DNA of 7,470 nucleotides from positions 1 to 7,470 of the forward strand of contig JAOPXW010000311.1 of assembly GCA_025964935.1 (NCBI GenBank), given 5' to 3'. The notes under the pieces were generated by a model. It saw only the letters and a program-made list of their open reading frames with translations. It ran no database searches and was not told the DNA's origin. Made by a program: the position numbers and the translations under genes. Of the stretch, positions 1 to 5,719 are shown in pieces. Each line of letters starts with the position of its first letter. Position 1 is the stretch's first letter. Origin of the DNA: Friedmanniella sp. (lineage in GTDB: Bacteria; Actinomycetota; Actinomycetes; Propionibacteriales; Propionibacteriaceae).

Positions 1-135
1 ACGACCCGGCCCGCCCCGCGGCCGGAGGCCAGGACGACCCGGCGGGAGCGCCGCCGGCGGGCGGCGGACGACTTCGGCGACTTCTCCGACCTGCGCGACC
101 CCGACGAGCGGCCCGCGGACCGCCGCCCCCTCTGA
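1..135 (+). CDS. C-terminal end of an unrecognised protein (5' truncated)
   Basis: The first reading frame is open from the window edge to a TGA at 133-135 and gives 44 residues. The visible part starts with a very Arg-rich stretch (many RR pairs, residues ~3-20), followed by an acidic, Phe-containing stretch (DDFGDFSDLRDPDE, residues ~23-36) and a short Arg/Pro end. This composition fits a disordered, charged C-terminal tail. No domain can be recognised and the function cannot be inferred. The frame is supported only by its openness and GC-rich third positions, and by the stop lying just before an intergenic palindrome and the promoter-like element of the next gene. It could be a chance open frame in GC-rich DNA. 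Confidence 0.5.
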   Translation, partial: TTRPAPRPEARTTRRERRRRAADDFGDFSDLRDPDERPADRRPL

Positions 136-143
136 GGTCCGTG

Positions 144-165
144 GCCCGGCCCGTACGGGCCCGGC
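144..165. promoter_or_regulatory. GC-rich palindrome between the first gene and the alcohol dehydrogenase
   Basis: A perfect 14-base palindrome (GGCCCGTACGGGCC, 148-161) extends to 22 bases (144-165) with a single mismatched pair (C147/C162). It starts 8 bases after the upstream TGA and ends 15 bases before the putative -10 (181-186) of the next gene, so its right edge lies where a -35 element would be. It could be a rho-independent-like hairpin for the upstream gene (no T-run follows) or an operator for the dehydrogenase. The sequence does not decide between these. Confidence 0.4.
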
Positions 166-180
166 GCCACCGCCCGGTCG

Positions 181-186
181 TAGTCT
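181..186 (+). promoter_or_regulatory. Putative -10 element for a leaderless alcohol dehydrogenase mRNA
   Basis: TAGTCT fits the actinobacterial TANNNT -10 pattern. It is separated by 7 bases (187-193) from the ATG at 194, so transcription would start at or next to the start codon. No Shine-Dalgarno sequence is visible between them. No convincing -35 is seen. Confidence 0.5.
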
Positions 187-193
187 TCGCCGC

Positions 194-1252
194 ATGCTCG
201 CCGTGCTCTACGACGCCGTCGGGGCCACGCCTCGGCTGGCCGAGGTCCCCGCCCCCTCCTGCCCGCCCGACGGCGTGGTGGTGCAGGTCCGCGCCACGGG
301 GGTGTGTCGCTCGGACTGGCACGCCTGGCGCGGCCACGACCCCGTACGGCTGCCGCACGTCCCCGGTCACGAGCTGGCGGGCGTGGTGGTCGAGGTCGGG
401 CCCCTGGTCCGGCGGTTCGCGGTGGGCGACCGCGTCACCACCCCGTTCGTCAACGGCTGCGGCCGGTGCGAGGTCTGCGCGGCCGGCGACCCGCAGGTCT
501 GCCCGCACCAGACGCAGCCCGGGTTCACCGGCCCGGGGTCCTTCGCCGAGCGGGTGGCCCTCTTCGCCGCCGACCTCAACCTGGTCCGCTTGCCCGACGA
601 CCTCGGTTTCACCGCGGCGGCGGCCCTGGGCTGCCGGTTCGCCACGGCGTACCGCGGGCTGACCGCCCACGCCCGGCTGCGCGACGGCGAGTGGCTGGCG
701 GTCTACGGCTGCGGCGGGGTCGGTCTGTCCGCGGTCGCGATCGGGCGGGCCCTGGGGGCCCGGGTCGTGGCCGTCGACGTGTCGACGGCGGCCCTGGAGC
801 GGGCCGCCGCCCTGGGCGCGACAGCCACCGTCCGGGCGGCGTCGGCTCGGACCGGGGACCCGGCCGAGGAGCTGGCCGCCCGGGTCCGTGACCTGACCGG
901 GGGCGGGGCGCACGTCTCCGTCGACGCGCTCGGCTCCCCGACCACGGCCCGGGCCGGGGTGGCCGGGCTCCGGCGCCGGGGCCGGCACGTGCAGATCGGG
1001 CTGCTGCTGGGTGACGACGCCGCCACCGCCCTGCCGCTGGACCGGGTGATCGCGTACGAGCTGGCCGTCCTCGGCTCCCACGGGATGGCGGCGCGGGACT
1101 ACCCGCCGATGCTGGAGCTGGTCACCTCGGGTGCGGTGAGCCTGGACGGGCTGGTCGGCGACGTGATCAGCCTGGCCGAGGCCCCAGCGGCCCTGATGGC
1201 CATGGACGCCCCCGCGGTCCGGCCCGGCCTCACCGTCGTCACGCTGCCCTGA
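194..1252 (+). CDS. Zinc-dependent alcohol dehydrogenase, MDR superfamily (Zn_ADH6-like)
   Basis: A 352-residue medium-chain dehydrogenase/reductase of normal family length, predicted to oxidise an alcohol or reduce an aldehyde in the cytoplasm with NAD(H). The N-terminal GroES-like catalytic domain carries the zinc ligands C38 (GVCRSDWH) and H59-E60 (PGHE), with C147 (LGCRFATAY) as the likely further ligand. The structural zinc lobe is intact: C89, C92, C95 and C103 in C-x2-C-x2-C-x7-C spacing. The Rossmann domain has GCGGVG at 172-177 and D195 at the end of the second strand, which favours NAD over NADP. Stretches such as GVCRSDWH, PFVNGCG, QPGFTGPGSFAE and GGGAHVSVDALG match, from memory, the Zn_ADH6 subgroup. 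The ATG is the natural N-terminus of the family and follows a leaderless-type promoter. The physiological substrate is unknown and the neighbours give no pathway clue. Confidence 0.93.
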   Translation: MLAVLYDAVGATPRLAEVPAPSCPPDGVVVQVRATGVCRSDWHAWRGHDPVRLPHVPGHELAGVVVEVGPLVRRFAVGDRVTTPFVNGCGRCEVCAAGDPQVCPHQTQPGFTGPGSFAERVALFAADLNLVRLPDDLGFTAAAALGCRFATAYRGLTAHARLRDGEWLAVYGCGGVGLSAVAIGRALGARVVAVDVSTAALERAAALGATATVRAASARTGDPAEELAARVRDLTGGGAHVSVDALGSPTTARAGVAGLRRRGRHVQIGLLLGDDAATALPLDRVIAYELAVLGSHGMAARDYPPMLELVTSGAVSLDGLVGDVISLAEAPAALMAMDAPAVRPGLTVVTLP

Positions 1253-1305
1253 ACCCATCCGGTCCGCTCCCCGAGCGAACCCCCGAACCGCCTTGGCGCC
1301 CCACC

Positions 1306-1311
1306 TACGCT
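1306..1311 (+). promoter_or_regulatory. Putative -10 element for the leaderless DUF4395 gene
   Basis: TACGCT fits TANNNT and lies 6 bases (1312-1317) before the GTG at 1318, which puts the probable transcription start at the start codon. The intervening bases (GGCCCG) contain no ribosome binding site. No clear -35 is seen. Confidence 0.45.
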
Positions 1312-1317
1312 GGCCCG

Positions 1318-1872
1318 GTGCGTTCTGTGCTGACCTTTCCCAACCCCGTCAACGAGAAGGCGGCCCGCGTGGTCGCCGGCGGGGTCGTCCTGCTCACCCT
1401 GCTCACGCTGGCGACCGGGTGGTCGTGGCTGCTGCTGCTGCTCGTCGCGGGCTTCGCCGCCCGGGTGCTGGCGGGGCCGCGGTTCAGCGTCCTCGGCCAG
1501 CTCGCCACCCGGGTCGTCGCCCCCCGGCTGGGGGAGCCGCGGCTGGTGCCCGGCCCGCCCAAGCGCTTCGCGCAGGCCATCGGCCTGGCCCTGACCACCC
1601 TGGCCGCGCTGGCCACCTGGGTCTTCGTCGCCCCGCTGCTGACCACCGCGCTGCTGGTGGTGCTGGGGGTGTTCGCCACGCTGGAGTCGGTGGTCGGGTT
1701 CTGCGCCGGCTGCTGGATTTTCGGTCTCCTGATGCGCGTCGGGGTGATCCCCGCGGACACCTGCGAGGCCTGCGCCGACGTGTGGAGCCGCCACGGCTCC
1801 CGGCCCGAGGCGTACGAGACGCCCGCCGAGCGGCACCCCTCGCTGGCCCTGGCCCTGAAGAACGACCGCTAG
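1318..1872 (+). CDS. DUF4395 family integral membrane protein
   Basis: A 184-residue membrane protein recognised as DUF4395 by its ordered signatures: FPNPVNEKAARV near the N-terminus, AGPRFSVLGQLATRVVAPRLG (~52-72), GPPKRFAQAIG (79-89) and GFCAGCW (127-133). Hydrophobic segments lie at ~18-33, 35-50, 87-103, 104-121 and 122-140, and a soluble charged tail follows. It has two CxxC pairs, C129/C132 at the end of a membrane segment and C149/C152 (DTCEAC) just after it, which suggests thiol redox chemistry or metal binding. The family function is unestablished; homologues are often near or fused to thioredoxin- or rhodanese-like proteins (from memory), but none is visible here. The GTG start gives the canonical N-terminus and follows a TANNNT box with leaderless spacing. 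The 65-base gap and its own promoter argue that it is transcribed separately from the dehydrogenase. Confidence 0.9.
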   Translation: MRSVLTFPNPVNEKAARVVAGGVVLLTLLTLATGWSWLLLLLVAGFAARVLAGPRFSVLGQLATRVVAPRLGEPRLVPGPPKRFAQAIGLALTTLAALATWVFVAPLLTTALLVVLGVFATLESVVGFCAGCWIFGLLMRVGVIPADTCEACADVWSRHGSRPEAYETPAERHPSLALALKNDR

Positions 1873-1887
1873 CCGCACCCGGCCTGC

Positions 1888-1908
1888 CCGGCCCCGGCCC
1901 GGGGTCGG
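1888..1908 (+). terminator. Hairpin between convergent genes, possible terminator
   Basis: Bases 1888-1896 pair with 1900-1908 to give a 9-bp GC stem (one G-U pair, 1891/1905) with a 3-base loop, 16 bases after the TAG of the DUF4395 gene. On the other strand the G-U pair becomes a C/A mismatch, so the stem is better for + strand RNA. No T-run follows, which is common in high-GC actinobacteria. The 63-base gap (1873-1935) to the convergent ankyrin gene holds nothing else. GC-rich sequence forms such stems easily, so the call is tentative. Confidence 0.4.
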
Positions 1909-1935
1909 AGCGGGCCGAGCACTGGCGTCGCGTTC

Positions 1936-2349
1936 TCAGGGTGCCGGCGGCCCACCCAGCAGCGCGAGCAGGTCCGGGCGCTCGAAGAACGCCGCGGCGC
2001 TGCGGGCCGTCGGCGACCCGAGATCGGGATCGGCCCCGGCCGCCACCAACACCCGCACCACGTCCTCGTAGCCCTTGAACACGGCGCCGGCCAGCGGGGT
2101 CTGCCCCCGGTCGTTGACCACGTCGACGTCGGCGCCCCGCTCGGCCAGCGTCCGGGTCGCCTCGGCGTGACCGTGGTAGGCCGCCAGCATCAGCAGGGTG
2201 TTGCCGGCCGCGTCGGTCAGGTCGACCGGCACGCCCGCCGCCACGTACGCCGCCAGCCGGGCCCCCTCACCCGCCCGGGCCCGGTCGAACAGCCAGTGGG
2301 CCAGCGCGACCGGGTCCGACCCGTCGGGCACCGTGCCCGGCTCGGTCAC
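1936..2349 (-). CDS. Small ankyrin-repeat protein
   Basis: A 137-residue protein starting at GTG (2349-2347) and ending at TGA (1938-1936). The first part (~11-35) is a helix-rich cap (DPVALAHWLFDRARAGEG). Two clear ankyrin repeats follow: residues ~48-79 (AGNTLLMLAAYHGHAEATRTLAERGADVD) and ~81-112 (RGQTPLAGAVFKGYEDVVRVLVAAGADPD). A degenerate C-terminal cap ends the chain. There is no signal peptide or membrane segment, so it is probably a cytoplasmic protein-binding module with an unknown partner. The start is set by a 4-base GTGA overlap with the lysS stop and by GAGG at 2360-2357, seven bases upstream inside lysS. This indicates one operon with translational coupling. The frame stays open much further upstream, but only as a shadow of lysS. 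Confidence 0.88.
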   Translation of the reverse strand: MTEPGTVPDGSDPVALAHWLFDRARAGEGARLAAYVAAGVPVDLTDAAGNTLLMLAAYHGHAEATRTLAERGADVDVVNDRGQTPLAGAVFKGYEDVVRVLVAAGADPDLGSPTARSAAAFFERPDLLALLGGPPAP

Positions 2350-3866
2350 GGGGACACCTCGGGCTTGAGCAGCGGGAACAGGATGGTCTCGCGGATCCCG
2401 GCGTCGGTGAACAGCATCACCAGCCGGTCGATCCCCAGACCGAGGCCACCCATCGGCGGCGCCCCGAACTCCAGGGCGGCCAGGAAGTCCTCGTCCAGCT
2501 GCATGGCCTCGACGTCGCCGGCGGCCGCGGCGAGCGACTGGGCGGTCAGCCGCTCCCGCTGGATGACCGGGTCGATCAGCTCGGAGAAGCCTGTGCCCCG
2601 CTCCATGCCGCCGATGATCAGGTCCCAGGCCTCGATCAGGTGCGGGTCGCTGCGGTGCGGACGGGCCAGCGGCTGGGCCGACGGCGGGTAGTCGCAGACG
2701 AACGTCGGCTGGATCAGGGTCGGCTCCACCAGCTCCCCGAACAGCTCCAGCACGAGCTTCTCCGCACCCCATCCCGGCTCCACGTCCACGTCGCGGGCCG
2801 CGGCGAGGGTGCGCAGCCGCTCGGCGGAGGTGTGAGGGGTGATCTCCTCCCCGACCACGGCGGACAGGCCCGGGTAGACCCCCAGCCACGGCCACTCCCC
2901 GTCCAGGTCGATGTCCCCGGCGGCGGTGTGGATGGTGCGGGACCCCAGCAGGTCGGCGGCGTCCACGATGATGCGCTGGATCAGGGCGGCGATGGTGCGC
3001 TGGTCACCCCAGGCCTGGTAGACCTCGAGCATCGTGAACTCGGCGCTGTGGGTGGAGTCGATGCCCTCGTTGCGGAAGATCCGACCCATCTCGTAGACCC
3101 GCTCGACCCCCCCGACCACGGCCCGCTTGAGGAACAGCTCCAGCGCGATGCGCAGCGTCATCCCGATGTCGAAGGCGTTGAGGTGGGTCCGGAAGGGCCG
3201 GGCGTGCGCGCCCCCGTGCACCAGCTGGAGCACCGGGGTCTCGATCTCCAGGTAGTCGTCGGCGTGCAGCGTCTCGCGGATGCTGCGGGTGATGGCGGCC
3301 CGGGTCCGGACCATGTCCCGCGCGGCCTCGCGGACGGTCAGGTCGGCGTACCGCTGCCGTACGCGGGTCTCGTCGGAGAGCTCCTTGTGCAGGGTCGGCA
3401 TCGGCCGCAGCGCCTTGGACGCCATCTCCCACCGGGTGGCGAGCACCGACAGCTCGCCGCGGCGGGACGAGATGACCCGGCCCTCGACGAACACGTGGTC
3501 CCCGAGGTCGACGTCGGCCTTCCAGGCGGCCAGGCTCTCCGGCCCCACCTCGGCCAGGGACAGCATCACCTGCAGCCGGGTTCCCGAGTCGGTCAGCGAG
3601 AGCCCCTCCTGCAGGGTGGCGAAGCACAGCTTGCCGGTGTTGCGGACGAACACCACCCGGCCGGTGACCCCGACGACGTCGGCGGTCTCCTCGCCGGTCT
3701 CCAGGTGGGCCCAGCCGGCCCGGATCTCGCGCAGCGCGTGCGTACGGGGCACCGACACCGGATACGCCTCACGGCCCTCGGCGAGCAGCCGCGACCGCTT
3801 CTCCTGGCGGACCCGGAGCTGCTCGGGGGTGTCGTCGGGTTCGGTGGTCAGGGGAGGCTCAGACAC
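2346..3866 (-). CDS. lysS: Lysyl-tRNA synthetase, class II (LysX-like catalytic domain)
   Basis: A 506-residue class II lysyl-tRNA synthetase that charges tRNA-Lys in the cytoplasm. After an N-terminal helix (~13-35), residues ~63-150 form the OB-fold anticodon-binding domain ([22 protein letters not shown]). The class II core follows: [14 protein letters not shown] (165-178), [21 protein letters not shown] (205-225), motif 2 around [21 protein letters not shown] (261-281), [13 protein letters not shown] (418-430) and motif 3 [13 protein letters not shown] (474-486). Phrases such as [15 protein letters not shown] and [19 protein letters not shown] resemble, from memory, the synthetase domain of mycobacterial LysX more than LysS, but the LysX membrane domain is absent. 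Residues that are Pro in many LysRS (RIAPEL, PEFTMLE) are Ala here (241 and 275). GTG at 3866 follows a leaderless-type promoter. It overlaps the downstream ankyrin gene by 4 bases. Confidence 0.95.
   Translation of the reverse strand: MSEPPLTTEPDDTPEQLRVRQEKRSRLLAEGREAYPVSVPRTHALREIRAGWAHLETGEETADVVGVTGRVVFVRNTGKLCFATLQEGLSLTDSGTRLQVMLSLAEVGPESLAAWKADVDLGDHVFVEGRVISSRRGELSVLATRWEMASKALRPMPTLHKELSDETRVRQRYADLTVREAARDMVRTRAAITRSIRETLHADDYLEIETPVLQLVHGGAHARPFRTHLNAFDIGMTLRIALELFLKRAVVGGVERVYEMGRIFRNEGIDSTHSAEFTMLEVYQAWGDQRTIAALIQRIIVDAADLLGSRTIHTAAGDIDLDGEWPWLGVYPGLSAVVGEEITPHTSAERLRTLAAARDVDVEPGWGAEKLVLELFGELVEPTLIQPTFVCDYPPSAQPLARPHRSDPHLIEAWDLIIGGMERGTGFSELIDPVIQRERLTAQSLAAAAGDVEAMQLDEDFLAALEFGAPPMGGLGLGIDRLVMLFTDAGIRETILFPLLKPEVSP
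2357..2360 (-). promoter_or_regulatory. Ribosome binding site of the ankyrin gene, inside lysS
   Basis: On the minus strand GAGG, extendable to GAGGTG (2360-2355), lies 7 bases before the GTG at 2349. It falls within the last codons of lysS and supports the short ankyrin start over longer open-frame alternatives. Confidence 0.65.
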
Positions 3867-3872
3867 CGGCCC

Positions 3873-3878
3873 AGCCTA
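3873..3878 (-). promoter_or_regulatory. Putative -10 element for leaderless lysS mRNA
   Basis: Read on the minus strand this is TAGGCT, a TANNNT match, 6 bases (3872-3867) before the GTG at 3866. No Shine-Dalgarno sequence lies between them, so a leaderless start is likely. No clear -35 is seen at normal spacing. Confidence 0.5.
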
Positions 3879-3936
3879 GTGTCCGCCGACGCCCGGGTGC
3901 GCCGACCTGTTAACGCCGGAGTAACCCGCGGTTGAG

Positions 3937-3942
3937 TAGGGT
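3937..3942 (+). promoter_or_regulatory. Putative -10 element for the ATP-grasp operon
   Basis: TAGGGT fits TANNNT and lies 7 bases (3943-3949) before the ATG at 3950. The spacer (CACCGGT) has no ribosome binding site, which again indicates leaderless transcription. TTAACG (3910-3915) is upstream but, at 21 bases away, too far for a standard -35. Confidence 0.5.
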
Positions 3943-3949
3943 CACCGGT

Positions 3950-5719
3950 ATGGCGGACGTGCTTTCGAACTACCACCCGGGCGAGGCGTTCGACGAGATG
4001 ATGGACGCCGAGGGCACCGTACGGCCCTCCTACCGCGCCATCCACTCCACCCTGTCCCAGTCCAGTGCCACCGAGCTGCGCGCCATCGCCGAGAGCCTGG
4101 CCAGCAACTACACCCAGGCCGGGGTGACCTTCGACGTCGGCGGCGTGGAGCGGCCGTTCCCGCTCGACCTGGTGCCGCGGGTGATCGCCGCACCCGAGTG
4201 GCACACGATCGAGACCGGGGTCGCCCAGCGGGTCCGCGCCCTGGAGGCGTTCCTGAGTGACGTCTACTCCGACGCCCGGGTCATCTCCGACGGCGTCATC
4301 CCCAGCCAGCTCGTCACCTCCTCGACCCACTTCCACCGCGCGGTCTGGGGCATCCAGCCCGCCAACGGGGTCCGCATCCACGTGGCCGGGGTCGACCTGA
4401 TCCGTACGCCGGAGGGCGACGTCCGGGTGCTGGAGGACAACGTCCGGGTGCCCAGCGGGGTCTCGTACGTCATGACCAACCGCAGCGCCATGATCACCGC
4501 CCTGCCCGACGCGTTCTCCAACCAGCGCATCCGGGCCGTGTCCAGCTATCCCAACCGGCTGCTGACCGCCCTGCGCAAGGCCGCCCCCAGCACCGACGAC
4601 CCGACCGTCGTCGTGCTCACGCCGGGGGTCTACAACTCGGCCTACTTCGAGCACACCCTGCTGGCCCGCACGATGGGCGTGGAGCTCGTCGAGGGTCGCG
4701 ACCTGGAGTGCCGGCGGGGCAAGGTGTTCATGAAGACGACCAGCGGGATGCGGCGGGTGGACGTCATCTACCGCCGGATCGACGACGACTTCATCGACCC
4801 GGTGCACTTCCGCAGCGACTCGATGCTCGGGGTTCCCGGCCTGGTCAACGCGGTCCGCACCGGCGGGGTCGTGCTGGCCAACGCCATCGGCAACGGCGTC
4901 GCCGACGACAAGCTGATCTACACCTACGTGCCCGACCTGATCCGCTACTACCTGCACGAGGAGCCGATCATCGGCAACGTGGACACCTGGCGGCTGGAGG
5001 AGGACGACGCCCGCGAGGAGGTCCTGGACCGCCTGAACGAGCTGGTGGTCAAGCCGGTCGACGGCTCGGGCGGCAAGGGGATCGTCATCGGGCCGCGGGC
5101 CACCCCCGAGGAGCTGGACGCCCTGCGCCGCCGGGTGACCGAGGACCCCCGCGGTTGGATCGCGCAGCCGGTGGTGCAGCTGTCCACGGTCCCGACGCTG
5201 ATCGACGACCTGCTGGAGCCGCGCCACGTGGACCTGCGCCCGTTCGCGGTCAACAGCGGCGACGACGTGTGGGTGCTGCCCGGCGGCCTGACCCGGGTCG
5301 CCCTGCCGCGCGGTGAGCTGGTCGTCAACAGCAGTCAGGGCGGCGGCAGCAAGGACACCTGGGTGCTGAGCGCGCCTCTGTCCAAGGCGCCGGTCGAGCC
5401 GGCCGAGGACGGTGAGCTGGCCGGGCCGGAGCCGCAGCCCGGTCGCGAGCGGTCCTCCCCGCCGCCCGGGCTGGACGACGAGCCCGAGGGCCGCGACCTC
5501 CACGCCGAGTCCGAGCCCGAGGCCGAGGCTGACGAGGTGACCAAGCCCACCCCCGCCCGCAGCAGTGTGCCGTTGCTGGTGGGCCGGGTGCCCTCCGCCG
5601 TGCGGCCCCGCCGCCGGGAGGAGCGCCGGGCCCAGGAGGAGCAGCAGCAGCAGAACCCCGTACGGGGTGGTCATCGACCGGCCGCCGCGGGTGAGCGCGA
5701 GGCGGTCTCGTCGTGCTGA
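3950..5719 (+). CDS. Circularly permuted type 2 ATP-grasp protein with a long low-complexity tail
   Basis: A 589-residue protein of the circularly permuted ATP-grasp type 2 family (COG2308-like), predicted to couple ATP to amide or peptide bond formation on an unknown cytoplasmic substrate. Signatures in order: MDAEGTVRPSY (18-28), LEAFLSDVY (98-106), VLEDNVRVPSGVSYV (160-174), YNSAYFEHTLLAR (228-240), VDVIYRRIDDDFIDP (270-284), LGVPGLVNAVRTGGVVLANAIG (293-314), VVKPVDGSGGKG (366-377), PRHVDLRPF (424-432) and NSSQGGGSKDTWVL (460-473). The catalytic region ends near 473. About 115 residues of acidic, Pro-rich and then Arg-rich sequence follow, including four Gln (565-568), with a C-terminal Cys. 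ATG at 3950 is chosen because it lies 7 bases after a -10 box; an in-frame TTG at 3932 would begin upstream of that box. The stop overlaps the alpha-E gene by 7 bases, so these are one operon. Confidence 0.93.
   Translation: MADVLSNYHPGEAFDEMMDAEGTVRPSYRAIHSTLSQSSATELRAIAESLASNYTQAGVTFDVGGVERPFPLDLVPRVIAAPEWHTIETGVAQRVRALEAFLSDVYSDARVISDGVIPSQLVTSSTHFHRAVWGIQPANGVRIHVAGVDLIRTPEGDVRVLEDNVRVPSGVSYVMTNRSAMITALPDAFSNQRIRAVSSYPNRLLTALRKAAPSTDDPTVVVLTPGVYNSAYFEHTLLARTMGVELVEGRDLECRRGKVFMKTTSGMRRVDVIYRRIDDDFIDPVHFRSDSMLGVPGLVNAVRTGGVVLANAIGNGVADDKLIYTYVPDLIRYYLHEEPIIGNVDTWRLEEDDAREEVLDRLNELVVKPVDGSGGKGIVIGPRATPEELDALRRRVTEDPRGWIAQPVVQLSTVPTLIDDLLEPRHVDLRPFAVNSGDDVWVLPGGLTRVALPRGELVVNSSQGGGSKDTWVLSAPLSKAPVEPAEDGELAGPEPQPGRERSSPPPGLDDEPEGRDLHAESEPEAEADEVTKPTPARSSVPLLVGRVPSAVRPRRREERRAQEEQQQQNPVRGGHRPAAAGEREAVSSC
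5655..5668 (+). other. Perfect 14-base palindrome near the end of the ATP-grasp gene
   Basis: ACCCCGTACGGGGT reads the same on both strands. As RNA it would form a 5-bp stem with a GUAC loop, 44 bases before the alpha-E start. It is inside the coding sequence of the ATP-grasp tail (residues ~569-573), immediately after the four CAG codons. A role in RNA folding or protein binding is possible but unproven. Confidence 0.4.
5699..5702 (+). promoter_or_regulatory. Possible ribosome binding site of the alpha-E gene
   Basis: GAGG lies 10 bases before the GTG at 5713, inside the last codons of the ATP-grasp gene. The spacing is slightly long, and coupling through the 7-base overlap may also drive translation. 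Confidence 0.45.

Larger units (their letters stand above)
3867..3949. promoter_or_regulatory. Divergent promoter region between lysS and the ATP-grasp operon
   Basis: This 83-base gap separates two divergently read starts and contains both -10 elements (3873-3878 on minus, 3937-3942 on plus). Its middle is AT-richer than its surroundings. GTTAAC (3909-3914) and GTAAC (3921-3925) stand out in the GC-rich background and form a loose GTTA/TAAC inverted arrangement that could bind a regulator. No regulator family is recognisable from this. Confidence 0.5.

Noticed and set aside
1099..1878. 259-residue minus-strand open frame opposite the dehydrogenase end and DUF4395
   Set aside because: It spans two real + strand genes and their promoter, and reads as Gly/Gln/Arg-rich low-complexity sequence.
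2350..2895. Long N-terminal extension of the ankyrin frame
   Set aside because: The extension lies in another frame of lysS and has no ankyrin character. The GTG at 2349 has a GAGG site at 7 bases and a GTGA overlap.
2640..3935. 431-residue plus-strand open frame opposite lysS
   Set aside because: It is a shadow of lysS with low-complexity composition and no family signature, and it would cover the divergent promoter.
3932..3949. Earlier in-frame start (TTG at 3932) for the ATP-grasp gene
   Set aside because: It would begin upstream of the -10 box at 3937-3942, and the family N-terminus fits the ATG at 3950.
5642..5653. CAG trinucleotide repeat as a microsatellite
   Set aside because: Only four units. 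It is better described as a short Gln run in the protein tail.
3848..5674. 608-residue minus-strand open frame opposite the ATP-grasp gene
   Set aside because: It is antisense to a protein with clear family motifs. Its composition (Gly, His, Gln, Val, Leu, Arg-rich) is typical of a mirrored GC-rich frame and no domain is recognisable.
5713..5719. Frameshift or fusion between the ATP-grasp and alpha-E genes
   Set aside because: Both proteins have complete motifs and their own start and stop. A 7-base overlap is normal operon packing.
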